This document shows positions 17,478-26,313 of a DNA stretch of 33,251 bases, in pieces. The translations under genes were made by a program, and so were the position numbers. The DNA comes from Candidatus Omnitrophota bacterium (GTDB lineage: Bacteria > Omnitrophota > Gorgyraeia > Zapsychrales > JANLHA01), in contig JAKQKX010000082.1 of the NCBI GenBank assembly GCA_029560465.1, positions 68,947-102,197 on the forward strand, given 5' to 3'. How positions within the stretch are numbered: position 1 is the first letter of the stretch; each line of letters starts with the position of its first letter. A model generated the notes under the pieces. It did not search any database, was not told the DNA's origin, and was given only the letters and a program-made list of their open reading frames with translations.

Positions 17478-18981
17478 GGCCTCTCCTCGGTCCCCTCAAA
17501 CACCGGGTCAGGTGGTACCCGTAGCGTGATAATGTCCGGCGTTTGAAATACCGCGTATCCGTGTCAGATGACAAGAATGTCCTTAAAATCAGAACAAATG
17601 CCGGGTTAATAAAAGCAGGAAAATACCGGTACAGGCGTTTATTGATAATAAATTTTGCCCATGTCTTTGGTAAACAATCCATTAAAAACAGAAAAGATTT
17701 CATCTTAAGGGAATTTTTTTGGATCTGCCGGTCCCGCTCATCAGGGCCCAGAAAAACCCCCTTTTGATCCTGCCCTTCCATAATTGATTCGTAACGTCCC
17801 GCAGAAATAAAATTCTCCTCCCTTGCCTTCTCCGTGATGGGCACCCGCGGGAAATATTTCAGTTGATTAAACAGAATCCGGTCGGGTTTGATGTCGGTAT
17901 AGGGTAACAATGACCGGATATAAGCGTCATCATTCACAACGGGAACACCGAATATATTATCACAGATTAACTCCAGACGCGCATCCTTGATAAGCCGCAT
18001 CGCTTTCAGCATCGTGGCTTGGCTCACATCCCGGTTAAACCAGTCTTTTCTGACGGTGTTGTCCCAGGTTTGGATGCCTAAAGTTACGGAACAGCACCCC
18101 GCCTGTTTTAAAAGGCGAACGTAATCCCGGGAGACCATTTCCGGGTGGGTGGTCACGGTAAACCGTCTTCCAACGGTTTGGGCATACCGGACCGAGAATT
18201 TTTCTAACCATGAAGGGTCAGAACCAAAATTGTCGTCAAAAAAAGTGATGATATCAATTGGATATTGAGACAAGCGCTGTTCTAATTCTTCAAGTATGTT
18301 TTCAACGCTGCGATGGCGGAAATAGGCCCCGTTCCTCTGGTATAGCTGCCGCAAATACGCGTGAGCACAATAACTGCATGCGTATGGGCACCCGCGGGAA
18401 GCGACCGTGCTGTAGCCCTTTTGAAAATAAGGATAATAATTATAAAAAAGGCCGTGGTCAGGGAACGGGAGCGTGTCGAGATCATAAACCAGGGGGGCCA
18501 GGGGGTTTTTTATGATTTTGCCGTTCGTTTTGAACCATAAATTTTTTATAGACATGTCCATGCGTCCCCTGGACATGCTGTCCGCCAGTTCCAGCATGGG
18601 GTATTCCCCTTCCCCGACGCAAAGGATGTCCACGCTGTCATTTAAAATAACACGCTCCGGAACGGACGTTGGGTGGATTCCGCCGAAAATGATGGGGGTC
18701 CTCAAATGCGCTTTGATACGCCTTGCTGTACGGGAAGCCCACTGGTAAGATTCCGTGTCCACGGAAAACCCGATCAGGTCCGGCTGGTATGTTACGAGGT
18801 CCTTAATAATTTTTTCAGAGTAATCAAAATACCGGCTCAAGCGGTTTATTTGCATATACACATTATTAAAAATCTGGGGATCAACAAAAAGTTGAACTTG
18901 ATGGCCGTTGTTTTTGAGGATAGCGGAAATATATTCAACACCCAGCCTCTCGACGCAATCATTGACAAAAGCGATTTTCAT
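17461..18981 (-). CDS. B12-binding radical SAM protein, paralogue D
   Basis: The 506-residue protein begins 'MKIAFVNDCVERLGVEYI'. 'TPIIFGGIHPTSVPERVI' and 'CVGEGEYPMLELADSM' mark the B12-type domain. The rSAM cluster is Cys198, Cys202 and Cys205 (GCPYACSYC). 'ITFFDDNFGSDPSWLEKF' and 'LGIQTWDNTVRKDW' follow, then 'NIFGVPVVNDDAYI', where the usual GLPGQ is replaced by GVPVV. The tail 'DTRYFKRRTLSRYGY' is close to paralogue C. It starts within the stop of E (ATGA, 4-base overlap), and its own stop overlaps the start of T1. Confidence 0.9.
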   Translation of the reverse strand: MKIAFVNDCVERLGVEYISAILKNNGHQVQLFVDPQIFNNVYMQINRLSRYFDYSEKIIKDLVTYQPDLIGFSVDTESYQWASRTARRIKAHLRTPIIFGGIHPTSVPERVILNDSVDILCVGEGEYPMLELADSMSRGRMDMSIKNLWFKTNGKIIKNPLAPLVYDLDTLPFPDHGLFYNYYPYFQKGYSTVASRGCPYACSYCAHAYLRQLYQRNGAYFRHRSVENILEELEQRLSQYPIDIITFFDDNFGSDPSWLEKFSVRYAQTVGRRFTVTTHPEMVSRDYVRLLKQAGCCSVTLGIQTWDNTVRKDWFNRDVSQATMLKAMRLIKDARLELICDNIFGVPVVNDDAYIRSLLPYTDIKPDRILFNQLKYFPRVPITEKAREENFISAGRYESIMEGQDQKGVFLGPDERDRQIQKNSLKMKSFLFLMDCLPKTWAKFIINKRLYRYFPAFINPAFVLILRTFLSSDTDTRYFKRRTLSRYGYHLTRCLRGPRRGHEHSK

Positions 18982-20492
18982 GGCTGATGTCCTCGGGGTT
19001 GGCGGCCAGGACGGATTTTTTCCCCGATAAAATGAGCGTACCGATTAAAGGCCCAGGCGCGCTGAAGCCGGGCGTTCATGTCGAAAGCCAGCAAGTTGCG
19101 CAGGATCACGATCATGGCGGGGCCCAATGTTAACGGGAAATACCGGTACAATTTTTTTCGGATTATGAACAAGCTGACCCGTTTGGGGATCAAATCAATC
19201 AGATAGAACAAGATTTGAAACTGGATCATTCGTTTATTAACCTGATCGCCTCCGATTGTAAAGGACGTGACGTTTACCCCGTCCATCACTTCTTCATATC
19301 GGGATGCGGTCAACCGGTTATCCCGCTTCGCCCAACGGGTTATCAGGGTGTTGGGGTAATGTCTTAGCATGTAAAAATAGATCCGTTTGGGCCGAATCTC
19401 AGCGTACCGCCGTGCGCTTTCCAATATATCATCCTCGGTCTGCCCGGGAAGGTCAAAAATGCTGTCCGTCATGATCTCGATCCTGTGGTTTTTGACCATT
19501 TGGATCGCCCGGGACATGGTTTCATTATCGACATCCCGGCGCAGGATTTCTTTACGGATGCGCTCATTCCAGGACTGGACACCCATGTCTATGGTATGAC
19601 ACCCGGCCAGCTTTAAATATTTCAGGGCCTCTTCCGTGACGTCTTTGGGATGCATGATGCACCAGAATTTAATGCCAACCTCTGCCTGATAAGCGGGTGC
19701 GAATTCACGGAGCCACTTTATATCATAACCGAAACAGTTGTCCATAAACGCGACGAATTTTATGTTATATTTTGCCTTGTTGATCCTCAATTCATTCATA
19801 ACGTTGGCGACGCTCCGCTGCCGGATCCTTTCCCCTTTCCCTTTGTAAAGGTCCTGCAGATAAGAAAAACAGCAGTAACTGCAGGCGTTCGGACAGCCGC
19901 GCGCGGTCATGGTGATATACAAACCTGTTTTTTTAAAATGAGGGCTGGCGGAGTAATACAAATCCGTGTCCGGGAGGGGCAGGGCGTCCAGGTCTTTGAT
20001 AAGGGGACGCACTTCATTTTTGATAATATGGCCGTCGCGTTTAAACCAGATATTACGAATAGTGTGATCCATCGACCCCTGTTGCATGCTGTTAACCAGC
20101 TCCAATAACGGGGCCTCCCCTTCTCCCAAGCAAACCATGTCAAAGCAGTCGTTTGTTAGGACTCTTTCGGGCACAGACGTCGGGTGGATCCCGCCGGCTA
20201 TGATGGGGACATCCATTTCGTCCTTGATCATCCTGGCGATCCGGCAGGCCCATTGGTAAAAATCCGTTACCACAGAGATGCCGATCAGGTCGGGCTGATA
20301 CGCCTTTAAACGACGGATAAGTTGTTTCTTAGAATCAAGCCATCGGCTGAATCGGGGGATACGGATCATATCATCGTCAAACAACTGGGGGTCCATAAAC
20401 AGTTTGACCTCATGGCCGTTTTGTTTAAGGACAGCCGACAGATATTGGATCCCGAGCTGCTGGGAAGAGTCGTTGATAAATGCGATTTTCAT
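18978..20492 (-). CDS. B12-binding radical SAM protein, paralogue E
   Basis: The 504-residue protein starts 'MKIAFINDSSQQLGIQYL'. The B12-type domain has 'VPIIAGGIHPTSVPERVL' and 'CLGEGEAPLLELVNSM'. The rSAM motif is Cys200, Cys204 and Cys207 (GCPNACSYCC), with the extra Cys. 'FVAFMDNCFGYDIKWL', 'FWCIMHPKDVTEEA' and 'GVQSWNERIRKEIL' follow. The tail 'RRAWAFNRYAHFIGEKIR' carries the conserved Arg-Tyr. It is one base downstream of paralogue F and overlaps D by 4 bases. The ribosome site is weak, which fits translational coupling. Confidence 0.9.
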   Translation of the reverse strand: MKIAFINDSSQQLGIQYLSAVLKQNGHEVKLFMDPQLFDDDMIRIPRFSRWLDSKKQLIRRLKAYQPDLIGISVVTDFYQWACRIARMIKDEMDVPIIAGGIHPTSVPERVLTNDCFDMVCLGEGEAPLLELVNSMQQGSMDHTIRNIWFKRDGHIIKNEVRPLIKDLDALPLPDTDLYYSASPHFKKTGLYITMTARGCPNACSYCCFSYLQDLYKGKGERIRQRSVANVMNELRINKAKYNIKFVAFMDNCFGYDIKWLREFAPAYQAEVGIKFWCIMHPKDVTEEALKYLKLAGCHTIDMGVQSWNERIRKEILRRDVDNETMSRAIQMVKNHRIEIMTDSIFDLPGQTEDDILESARRYAEIRPKRIYFYMLRHYPNTLITRWAKRDNRLTASRYEEVMDGVNVTSFTIGGDQVNKRMIQFQILFYLIDLIPKRVSLFIIRKKLYRYFPLTLGPAMIVILRNLLAFDMNARLQRAWAFNRYAHFIGEKIRPGRQPRGHQP

Positions 20493-20493
20493 G

Positions 20494-22002
20494 CTAAGTC
20501 GCTTTGGCCTTGAAGAATAATTGTTTAATGAAAAAGGTGTACCGCGCCAGGGCGCTTCGCCGGTTCACCCTTGACTCAAAGGTCGATGTTGAAAAATTAT
20601 TCAAGATGGACATTATAGCTGGCGTGAACACCACGGGGAACCGTTTATAAAGACGTTTTCGGATAACCGTCTTCGCCCACCGGGGCGGTAAAATACGCAC
20701 TAATAAAAACAGGAACAAATACCGCATCACATCCTGCTCTGTCATGGAGCCGTCTTTGGACAAATATTTCCCGTAATGGCCGTCTAATATCTTTTCATAG
20801 TCATCCGGCTTTAAACTCCCGTTTTTAACAGACTGTTCAGTCATCTGCGTTCTTGGAAAATACTTAAGGATGAACGCGTACGTTCTGCTGGGTTTTATAT
20901 CGGTATAAATTTCCGCGGCTTTAAGAATATGCTCTTCTTTTTGCCCTGGATAACCGAGGATGTCCCCTGTCACAAGATTGATGTCCGCTTTTCTGATTAA
21001 CTTCATCGTCTGGATCATCGTGTCGTTTGAAACACGCCGGTTGAATACCCTGCGCCTCACGTCCTCGTCCCAGGACTGGACCCCGATCTCGATTTCCCCG
21101 CAGCCGGCCTTCGCGAGGTATCCGACCGCTTCTTCCATCTGGAGGCTTGGGAACATCATGCAGTAAAACTTAATGCCGATTTTCTCCCGGTACTGGGCCG
21201 CGAATTCTTTTAACCACCGCAGGTCGGTCCCGAAACAGTCATCCAGAAAAAAAACCGGATCGGTCCGGTAACGCTTTTGAGCCTGAACCAATTCTTCAAT
21301 AACATTATGGACGCTGCGCGACCGCCGGGGCGCGCCCAGCCCTTTATATAAAGAATGCAAATAAGAATTGCAGCAATAACTGCAGGCATGGGGGCAGCCC
21401 CGGCTGGCGGCGATATAATAACTTTTGGAGAAATGCGGGCTGGCGGAATAATACAGGTCTTTATCGGCAAACGGGAGGGCATCCAAATCCTCAATAAGAG
21501 GACGTAAGGGATTGCGGATAACCTGTCCGTTTTTTTTAAACCAAATATTTTTTATGGCGCTGTCGGGCTCCCCTCGTGCCATGCTCTGGGCCAGTTCCAG
21601 CATGGGGTATTCCCCTTCGCCAATACAAATCATATCCACGGCTTCGTTCCGGATCACCCTTTCCGGGACGGATGTCGGGTGAATGCCTCCCATGATAATG
21701 GGGACATTCATTTCAGCTTTGATGGCCCCCGCCATCTGGCTGGCCCAGGGATAAAAGCTTGAAACCACGGACATGCCGATCAGGTCCGGCTGATAAGCCG
21801 CGATGGCCCGGACGATCCTTTTTGTGTAATCAAAGCGCCGGTTGAGGAATTTAACAGTTATAAATTCGTCATCGAACAAAAGCGGGTCAACGAACAAACG
21901 GGTGTCATGCCCCTCGGATTTCAGCAACGCGGAAATATATTCAACCCCCAGATGCTCACAGGAATCATTTACAAAAGCGATTTTCAGGCCTTGTTTTGTC
22001 AT
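20494..22002 (-). CDS. B12-binding radical SAM protein, paralogue F
   Basis: I chose the ATG at 22002 (MTKQGLKIAFVND, 502 residues) because every paralogue begins at this point. The longer frame to 22074 would overlap the methylthiotransferase-like gene by 62 bases with no family support. 'VPIIMGGIHPTSVPERVI' and 'CIGEGEYPMLELAQSM' mark the B12-type domain. The rSAM cluster is Cys203, Cys207 and Cys210 (GCPHACSYCC). 'DPVFFLDDCFGTDLRWL' and 'IGVQSWDEDVRRRVF' follow, then 'DILGYPGQKEEHIL'. The tail 'RSALARYTFFIKQLFFK' is hydrophobic and basic. The gene is 10 bases after the methylthiotransferase-like stop and one base before E. Confidence 0.88.
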   Translation of the reverse strand: MTKQGLKIAFVNDSCEHLGVEYISALLKSEGHDTRLFVDPLLFDDEFITVKFLNRRFDYTKRIVRAIAAYQPDLIGMSVVSSFYPWASQMAGAIKAEMNVPIIMGGIHPTSVPERVIRNEAVDMICIGEGEYPMLELAQSMARGEPDSAIKNIWFKKNGQVIRNPLRPLIEDLDALPFADKDLYYSASPHFSKSYYIAASRGCPHACSYCCNSYLHSLYKGLGAPRRSRSVHNVIEELVQAQKRYRTDPVFFLDDCFGTDLRWLKEFAAQYREKIGIKFYCMMFPSLQMEEAVGYLAKAGCGEIEIGVQSWDEDVRRRVFNRRVSNDTMIQTMKLIRKADINLVTGDILGYPGQKEEHILKAAEIYTDIKPSRTYAFILKYFPRTQMTEQSVKNGSLKPDDYEKILDGHYGKYLSKDGSMTEQDVMRYLFLFLLVRILPPRWAKTVIRKRLYKRFPVVFTPAIMSILNNFSTSTFESRVNRRSALARYTFFIKQLFFKAKAT

Positions 22003-22012
22003 GGCATATGGT

Positions 22013-23341
22013 TCACGAAGTTTTGGTATGGCGTTGAAGGTTTTCCCGGGTGACATCCAGCATTTTTTTGGCAATCATGGGGGGGCGGTTCAAACTGTTT
22101 TGTAACCGGGCCAGTTCCAGGACGCGTTTATTGATAACCTCGGGCGCGACATCTCCGGGAAGCGTTCCCGCCTGAGTGCCGGGGCGCTTTTCATAAGCGA
22201 AAATATCGACGTGTCGAAACCTTATTTTTGATAAAAAGTTTTTGGTTAATTCAAAGTCTTGATCCGTTTCACCCGGGAAGCCGGCGATAATATCCGTCGT
22301 GAAGGCGATCGCCGGGGCGTTCTTTCTTAAGGTCAACAGCCGGGATTCCACGTCTTCAATGGTATAATGGCGGTTCATTAATTTCAGGATGCGCGTGCTG
22401 CCCGACTGAATCGGAATTTGAAGATACGTGATTTTATGCTGATTCCGTGTCAGCAGCGGTTCCAGGTTGTCATAATATTGCACGAACCAGCGGGCGTTAA
22501 AATTAGAAAGGACAATTCGGAAATCACGGTTATGCCCGGTCTCAAAAAGGGCTTTTAACAAGGCGATGATATCCGTGTGCTGGTCAATCCCATAGCATCC
22601 GACGTCTTCTGTTAATAAATAAAACTGCTTCTCACCGGTTTTGAGCCCGGCCCGGAATTCATCGAGGATGGCGACAGCGGGTTTACTGTGGAGCTTCCCT
22701 GTCGAATGTCTTTTAGCGCAATAACTGCAGTTCCCCAGGCATCCTTTAGAAACCCTCAAATAATAAAATTTATTCCGGTTGCAGGATAAAAACGGGTTGA
22801 TGTGCGCTTTCATGACAGGGATGTCATGGATTCCCGCTTTTAAAGACGTTATGAACCGTTTGAAGGTTTTAAAATCAGGCTTGAAATTACGGAAAGCCTG
22901 TCTTAGGACGGCCCTCCCCCGCAATGCTTTCTTCAGGAAAACACTGTGCGTGACTTCTGCGGCTGAAATTTTATTCGGTTCCGGCACATCCGCGAACTTG
23001 GTCACCGGCGGCACAATGGTTTCTATATCCGCCAAAGTTGTGGGAGAAAGCGTTGGAATATCCTTAAAAGAAGATAACAGCCCGGGGTTTATGACCGGAA
23101 GGCACCCTATAATTAAAAAACGGGCCTGTTTATTTTTCTGTCGTAAAAAATACCGGATGTAATCCAAAGAGCTTTCATCTTCTTCATGCCCGAACGAACA
23201 GGTGCTTATAATGACCAACCCGGCTTGATGAACCCGCGTCACCGGCCGCCAGCCGTTTAACTTGAGATAGTCTGAAATCTTCTGGCAATCCAGCATCCGT
23301 TCCATGCAAAATGTCGAAGCGCTGATAAAATATGTTTTCAT
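22013..23341 (-). CDS. MiaB/RimO-like methylthiotransferase homologue lacking a TRAM domain
   Basis: The 442-residue protein has the N-terminal UPF0004-type domain with Cys12 (TFCMERMLDC), Cys48 (ISTCSF) and Cys80 (IIGCLP), the three ligands of the auxiliary cluster. It then has the rSAM motif Cys201, Cys205 and Cys208 (GCLGNCSYC) and 'FTTDIIAGFPGETDQDF', a MiaB/RimO hallmark. The Asn of the usual CxxNxxD motif is Arg here. An extra stretch of about 60 residues (121-180) separates the two domains. The protein ends about 60 residues after 'FAYEKRPGTQAGTL', so the RNA-binding TRAM domain is missing. Known relatives put methylthio groups on tRNA or a ribosomal protein. The lost TRAM domain and the location suggest a small-molecule or lipid substrate. 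Confidence 0.85.
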   Translation of the reverse strand: MKTYFISASTFCMERMLDCQKISDYLKLNGWRPVTRVHQAGLVIISTCSFGHEEDESSLDYIRYFLRQKNKQARFLIIGCLPVINPGLLSSFKDIPTLSPTTLADIETIVPPVTKFADVPEPNKISAAEVTHSVFLKKALRGRAVLRQAFRNFKPDFKTFKRFITSLKAGIHDIPVMKAHINPFLSCNRNKFYYLRVSKGCLGNCSYCAKRHSTGKLHSKPAVAILDEFRAGLKTGEKQFYLLTEDVGCYGIDQHTDIIALLKALFETGHNRDFRIVLSNFNARWFVQYYDNLEPLLTRNQHKITYLQIPIQSGSTRILKLMNRHYTIEDVESRLLTLRKNAPAIAFTTDIIAGFPGETDQDFELTKNFLSKIRFRHVDIFAYEKRPGTQAGTLPGDVAPEVINKRVLELARLQNSLNRPPMIAKKMLDVTRENLQRHTKTS

Positions 23342-23357
23342 GATTGCCTCGGGATCG

Positions 23358-24920
23358 TTAATGGCTCGGGTTTTCCGGGACCGATTTCAATGTTATAGGA
23401 TGCGGGCCCCTGTGCCCTCGTCTGAACGCCAGCTGTAATTTGTTTTTTATTTTTTTAAAAGTATAGACCCGGTACCGGCAAACAGTGATGTGCAGCGCCC
23501 AGTTGTAACGGTACGGGATGCGCAGCCAGTTAGAAAAAATAACCAGGATATAATATGGTAATGGGATAAAAAAACGATACAGTTTCTTCTCAAGGATATA
23601 GTTATTGATCTGTTCCGGGAGATAAAGCAAAAAAGCAAAGAATGTCTGGAGCTGCTTGGCTTCCCGGCTCAAAATGTCCCCGCTTTGAATGAATGTTTTA
23701 ACATTCACTCCGTTCTCAAGATTATCCACGTCTTCATCGGTCAACAGCCCCGCATTCCTGGAATATTCGACGATATCCGTCGCCGGATAATGCCGGAAGC
23801 CGAAGCAGTATATTTTCATAATACGGTTTTTATTATAAAATTTTATGAGGTCAAGAAGTTCTTCTTGACCCTGATGAGGGAGCCCTAAAATATTGTCCGT
23901 GACCACTTTAATCCCTGCGTCTTTCAAGATTTTAAGCGAGCGGATTAATTGTTCATCCGAAACGTTACGGTTGAGGACCCCTGAGCGCGTCTCCGCCGAG
24001 ATCGACTGAACCCCGACTTCAATATCGTGGCAGCCCGCTTTCTTGAGCAGGCGGGCTTTTATCTCTGTCACGCTGTTGGGATGCGTGAAGCAGGCAAACG
24101 GCGCCTGGATACGCGTGGAGTATTTTTCCGCGAATTCTTCGAACCAGGGTACATCATGAGTGAGGAAATCGTCATCGTGAATGCGGACCATCTTTATGCC
24201 ATATTTTTGCTTGGCCAGCTCCAATTCCGCAATCACGTTTGCCGCGCTGCGGAAGCGCAGGTATCGCCCTTTTGAATGGTAAAATTTCTTCAGGAATGAA
24301 TTGCAACAATAACTGCAGGCGTAGGCACACCCGCGGTTGGTCATGAGAAAGTAACATTTGGAAAAATGCGGGCTGGCTTCGTAAAAAAGATCTTTGTCAG
24401 GGAAAGGCAGGGCGTCCAGGTCTTCGATTAAAGGCCGCACGTCATTTTTGATGATCCGCCCGTTTTTTTTAAACCAAATATTGGGGATCGCATAATTCAT
24501 CCGCCCCTGTTCCATACTGTTCGCCAGGTCCAGCAGGGCCAACTCCCCTTCTCCCCGGCAGACCATATCCACGCAATCCTGCTTCAGGACCTTTTCCGGA
24601 ACGGATGTCGCGTGAATCCCTCCGAACAAAACCGGGACATCCATGACGGTTTTGATACGCCGGGCCAGGGCACAGGCCCATTGATAAAAATCTGTCACCA
24701 CCGAAAACCCGACCAGGTCCGGCTGAAACGCCTGAACCTGGGCCAGCAGTTCGTCCTGCTGGTCAAAAAACCTGGCTAAAGGCGCGATCGTGAAATTTTC
24801 ATCATTGAACAATTGCGGGTCTGCGAACAGTTTGACAGTATGGCCATGCTGTTTAAGCACGGCCGAAATGTACTCCACACCCAGCCGTTCACAGGAATCA
24901 TTGACAAACGCGATTTTCAT
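23358..24920 (-). CDS. B12-binding radical SAM protein, paralogue G
   Basis: The 520-residue protein is the first B12-rSAM gene of the run in transcription order and begins 'MKIAFVNDSCERLGVEYI'. 'VPVLFGGIHATSVPEKVL' and 'CRGEGELALLDLANSM' mark the B12-type domain. The rSAM cluster is Cys198, Cys202 and Cys205 (GCAYACSYCC). 'MVRIHDDDFLTHDVPWF' and 'VGVQSISAETRSGVL' follow, then 'NILGLPHQGQEELL'. The barrel is the same family, but the tail differs: 'YRFFIPLPYYILVIFSNWL' is strongly hydrophobic. It starts 4 bases after the T2 stop with GGAGG and AGGG upstream. Its N-terminal domain resembles paralogues A, B and F. Confidence 0.9.
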   Translation of the reverse strand: MKIAFVNDSCERLGVEYISAVLKQHGHTVKLFADPQLFNDENFTIAPLARFFDQQDELLAQVQAFQPDLVGFSVVTDFYQWACALARRIKTVMDVPVLFGGIHATSVPEKVLKQDCVDMVCRGEGELALLDLANSMEQGRMNYAIPNIWFKKNGRIIKNDVRPLIEDLDALPFPDKDLFYEASPHFSKCYFLMTNRGCAYACSYCCNSFLKKFYHSKGRYLRFRSAANVIAELELAKQKYGIKMVRIHDDDFLTHDVPWFEEFAEKYSTRIQAPFACFTHPNSVTEIKARLLKKAGCHDIEVGVQSISAETRSGVLNRNVSDEQLIRSLKILKDAGIKVVTDNILGLPHQGQEELLDLIKFYNKNRIMKIYCFGFRHYPATDIVEYSRNAGLLTDEDVDNLENGVNVKTFIQSGDILSREAKQLQTFFAFLLYLPEQINNYILEKKLYRFFIPLPYYILVIFSNWLRIPYRYNWALHITVCRYRVYTFKKIKNKLQLAFRRGHRGPHPITLKSVPENPSH

Positions 24921-24924
24921 AATC

Positions 24925-26313
24925 TTATGCCCTGCCCTCCGGAGGAAACGCCTCGGGCCCCTCGCCGTTCGTGTCCGGCTTTTTCCAACGCTTCATCTCC
25001 TCGATGATATAGGTTCCGTAACTTTCATGTTGGGCGGATTGGCTGATGATCCCCTGTCCGCAATTTAAAGCAACCGTCGCGTCATATTTATAAGGGTCGC
25101 AGATGCTGGCCAACGTCACCACCAAAAGTTTTCCGGGTTTTTTGGGATATCCTCCGCGGGATAATAAAAACAAGCCGTAGGGAATCAGGGCCAGGCTGTC
25201 CCGTTTCAGGGAGGTTAATAATATTTTAAATAACAGAATTTTCGTCATTGTTCGTTTTTTCTTTTGACTCGCGTCAATTTTCTTGGTGATCCCCCGCAGG
25301 TCCAGATAACGTTCAACACCCTGATACCCCTTGCCGGCCCGGATAACGCAATAATGGTAATAGTTAAAACATTTCTTTTTCCGGAAAGCGATTAAATAGG
25401 CGTAAAACAATTTCTGAAAACAAAGGACATCGTCCCTCTGGATCCGCCCCCGGGAATGCTCTGTGAGGCGTATGACCAGGTCATCCGGCATCATGGCCCG
25501 CCCTAAAGAATCTTCCTGGGGTGAATAATGACAGTATGTGATGTAACTCACGTCTTTAATAAAATCATTCCGGATCACATAGTCAAAAATAGCCCCCCAT
25601 TCCTGCTCGTTAACACCCCTGGCGATCGTCACGTTCAATGTCACCGGGATTTCCAGGGTTTTGAGATTATCCAAAGCGCGCATTTTTACGTCGAGCAGCT
25701 TTCCACCCCGTAAAGTTTCATAAATTTCATCATGAAAACCGTCGAACTGCAAACTCACATGATCCAGCCCTGCGCGTTTAAGGGACTGGGCATAATCATA
25801 ATCGGCAAGTTTCACCCCGTTTGTATGGATGTTGACAAATTTTCCGGCTTTTTTAAGAAGCTGAATCATTTCGGCCAAATACGGGCTGACCGTGGGTTCT
25901 CCGTGGGAAAATGTAAAACGTTCCACATCCGGCTTATCCTGGAGCGCGGCATAAAGGTCCCGGGACAGAAGCGGTGGCTGGTCGTGGCAATAATTCAGGT
26001 AACAAATCGGGCAAGAAATGTTACACCGCGTGCTCGCGCAGACGTAATATTCCCGTTGTTCCAGGGCCCCTGGGATAAAATAAAAATAGCAATCGGACAA
26101 GGCCTGATAATCCTCCGGGTGGGTTGAAACCAGAACGCGAAAGGCGCCATGCCGGGGGCAGGTTTTTTCCAGATAAACAGCCGCCGCTTCAGCCCGGACC
26201 ATGGCCGGTAAGGGGGCCAAACAGACAGGGCACACGCTCATGGTTTCACGGATGACACGGCTGTCATGCTGGGCGGGCTTATTTCTTTTTAACGCTTCCG
26301 TTTTCCCTATCAA
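24925..26313 (-). CDS. Tes/MJ0619-like radical SAM protein T2
   Basis: The open frame can begin at a TTG at 26364 (479 residues, 86-base overlap with T3). I prefer the TTG at 26313, which has AGGAG 10 bases ahead and gives 462 residues, matching the relatives. The first ATG (26241) would cut into sequence that still aligns with them. With my start the ribbon Cys are 28, 31 and 52 (CPVC, CPRHG), and the rSAM cluster is Cys97, Cys101 and Cys104 (CNISCPIC). 'FSHGEPTVSPYLAEM', 'NIHTNGVKL', 'VSLQFDGFHDEIYETLR' and 'VTIARGVNEQEW' follow. The tail has a hydrophobic stretch and the Cys pair of CDPYKYD and NCGQG. With T1 it forms the 'CGQG' subgroup. Lipid C-C coupling is inferred from the family. Confidence 0.8.
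   Translation of the reverse strand: MIGKTEALKRNKPAQHDSRVIRETMSVCPVCLAPLPAMVRAEAAAVYLEKTCPRHGAFRVLVSTHPEDYQALSDCYFYFIPGALEQREYYVCASTRCNISCPICYLNYCHDQPPLLSRDLYAALQDKPDVERFTFSHGEPTVSPYLAEMIQLLKKAGKFVNIHTNGVKLADYDYAQSLKRAGLDHVSLQFDGFHDEIYETLRGGKLLDVKMRALDNLKTLEIPVTLNVTIARGVNEQEWGAIFDYVIRNDFIKDVSYITYCHYSPQEDSLGRAMMPDDLVIRLTEHSRGRIQRDDVLCFQKLFYAYLIAFRKKKCFNYYHYCVIRAGKGYQGVERYLDLRGITKKIDASQKKKRTMTKILLFKILLTSLKRDSLALIPYGLFLLSRGGYPKKPGKLLVVTLASICDPYKYDATVALNCGQGIISQSAQHESYGTYIIEEMKRWKKPDTNGEGPEAFPPEGRA

Noticed and set aside
19650-20108. Plus-strand open frame of 152 codons
   Set aside because: It is a shadow of paralogue E on the other strand with no recognisable domain or ribosome site.
11501-24920. 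Repeated short motifs such as TAACTGCAG in many genes, which looked like a repeat array
   Set aside because: They encode the conserved CSYC cluster motif at the same place in each paralogue, so they are shared coding sequence and not a CRISPR array or a mobile repeat.
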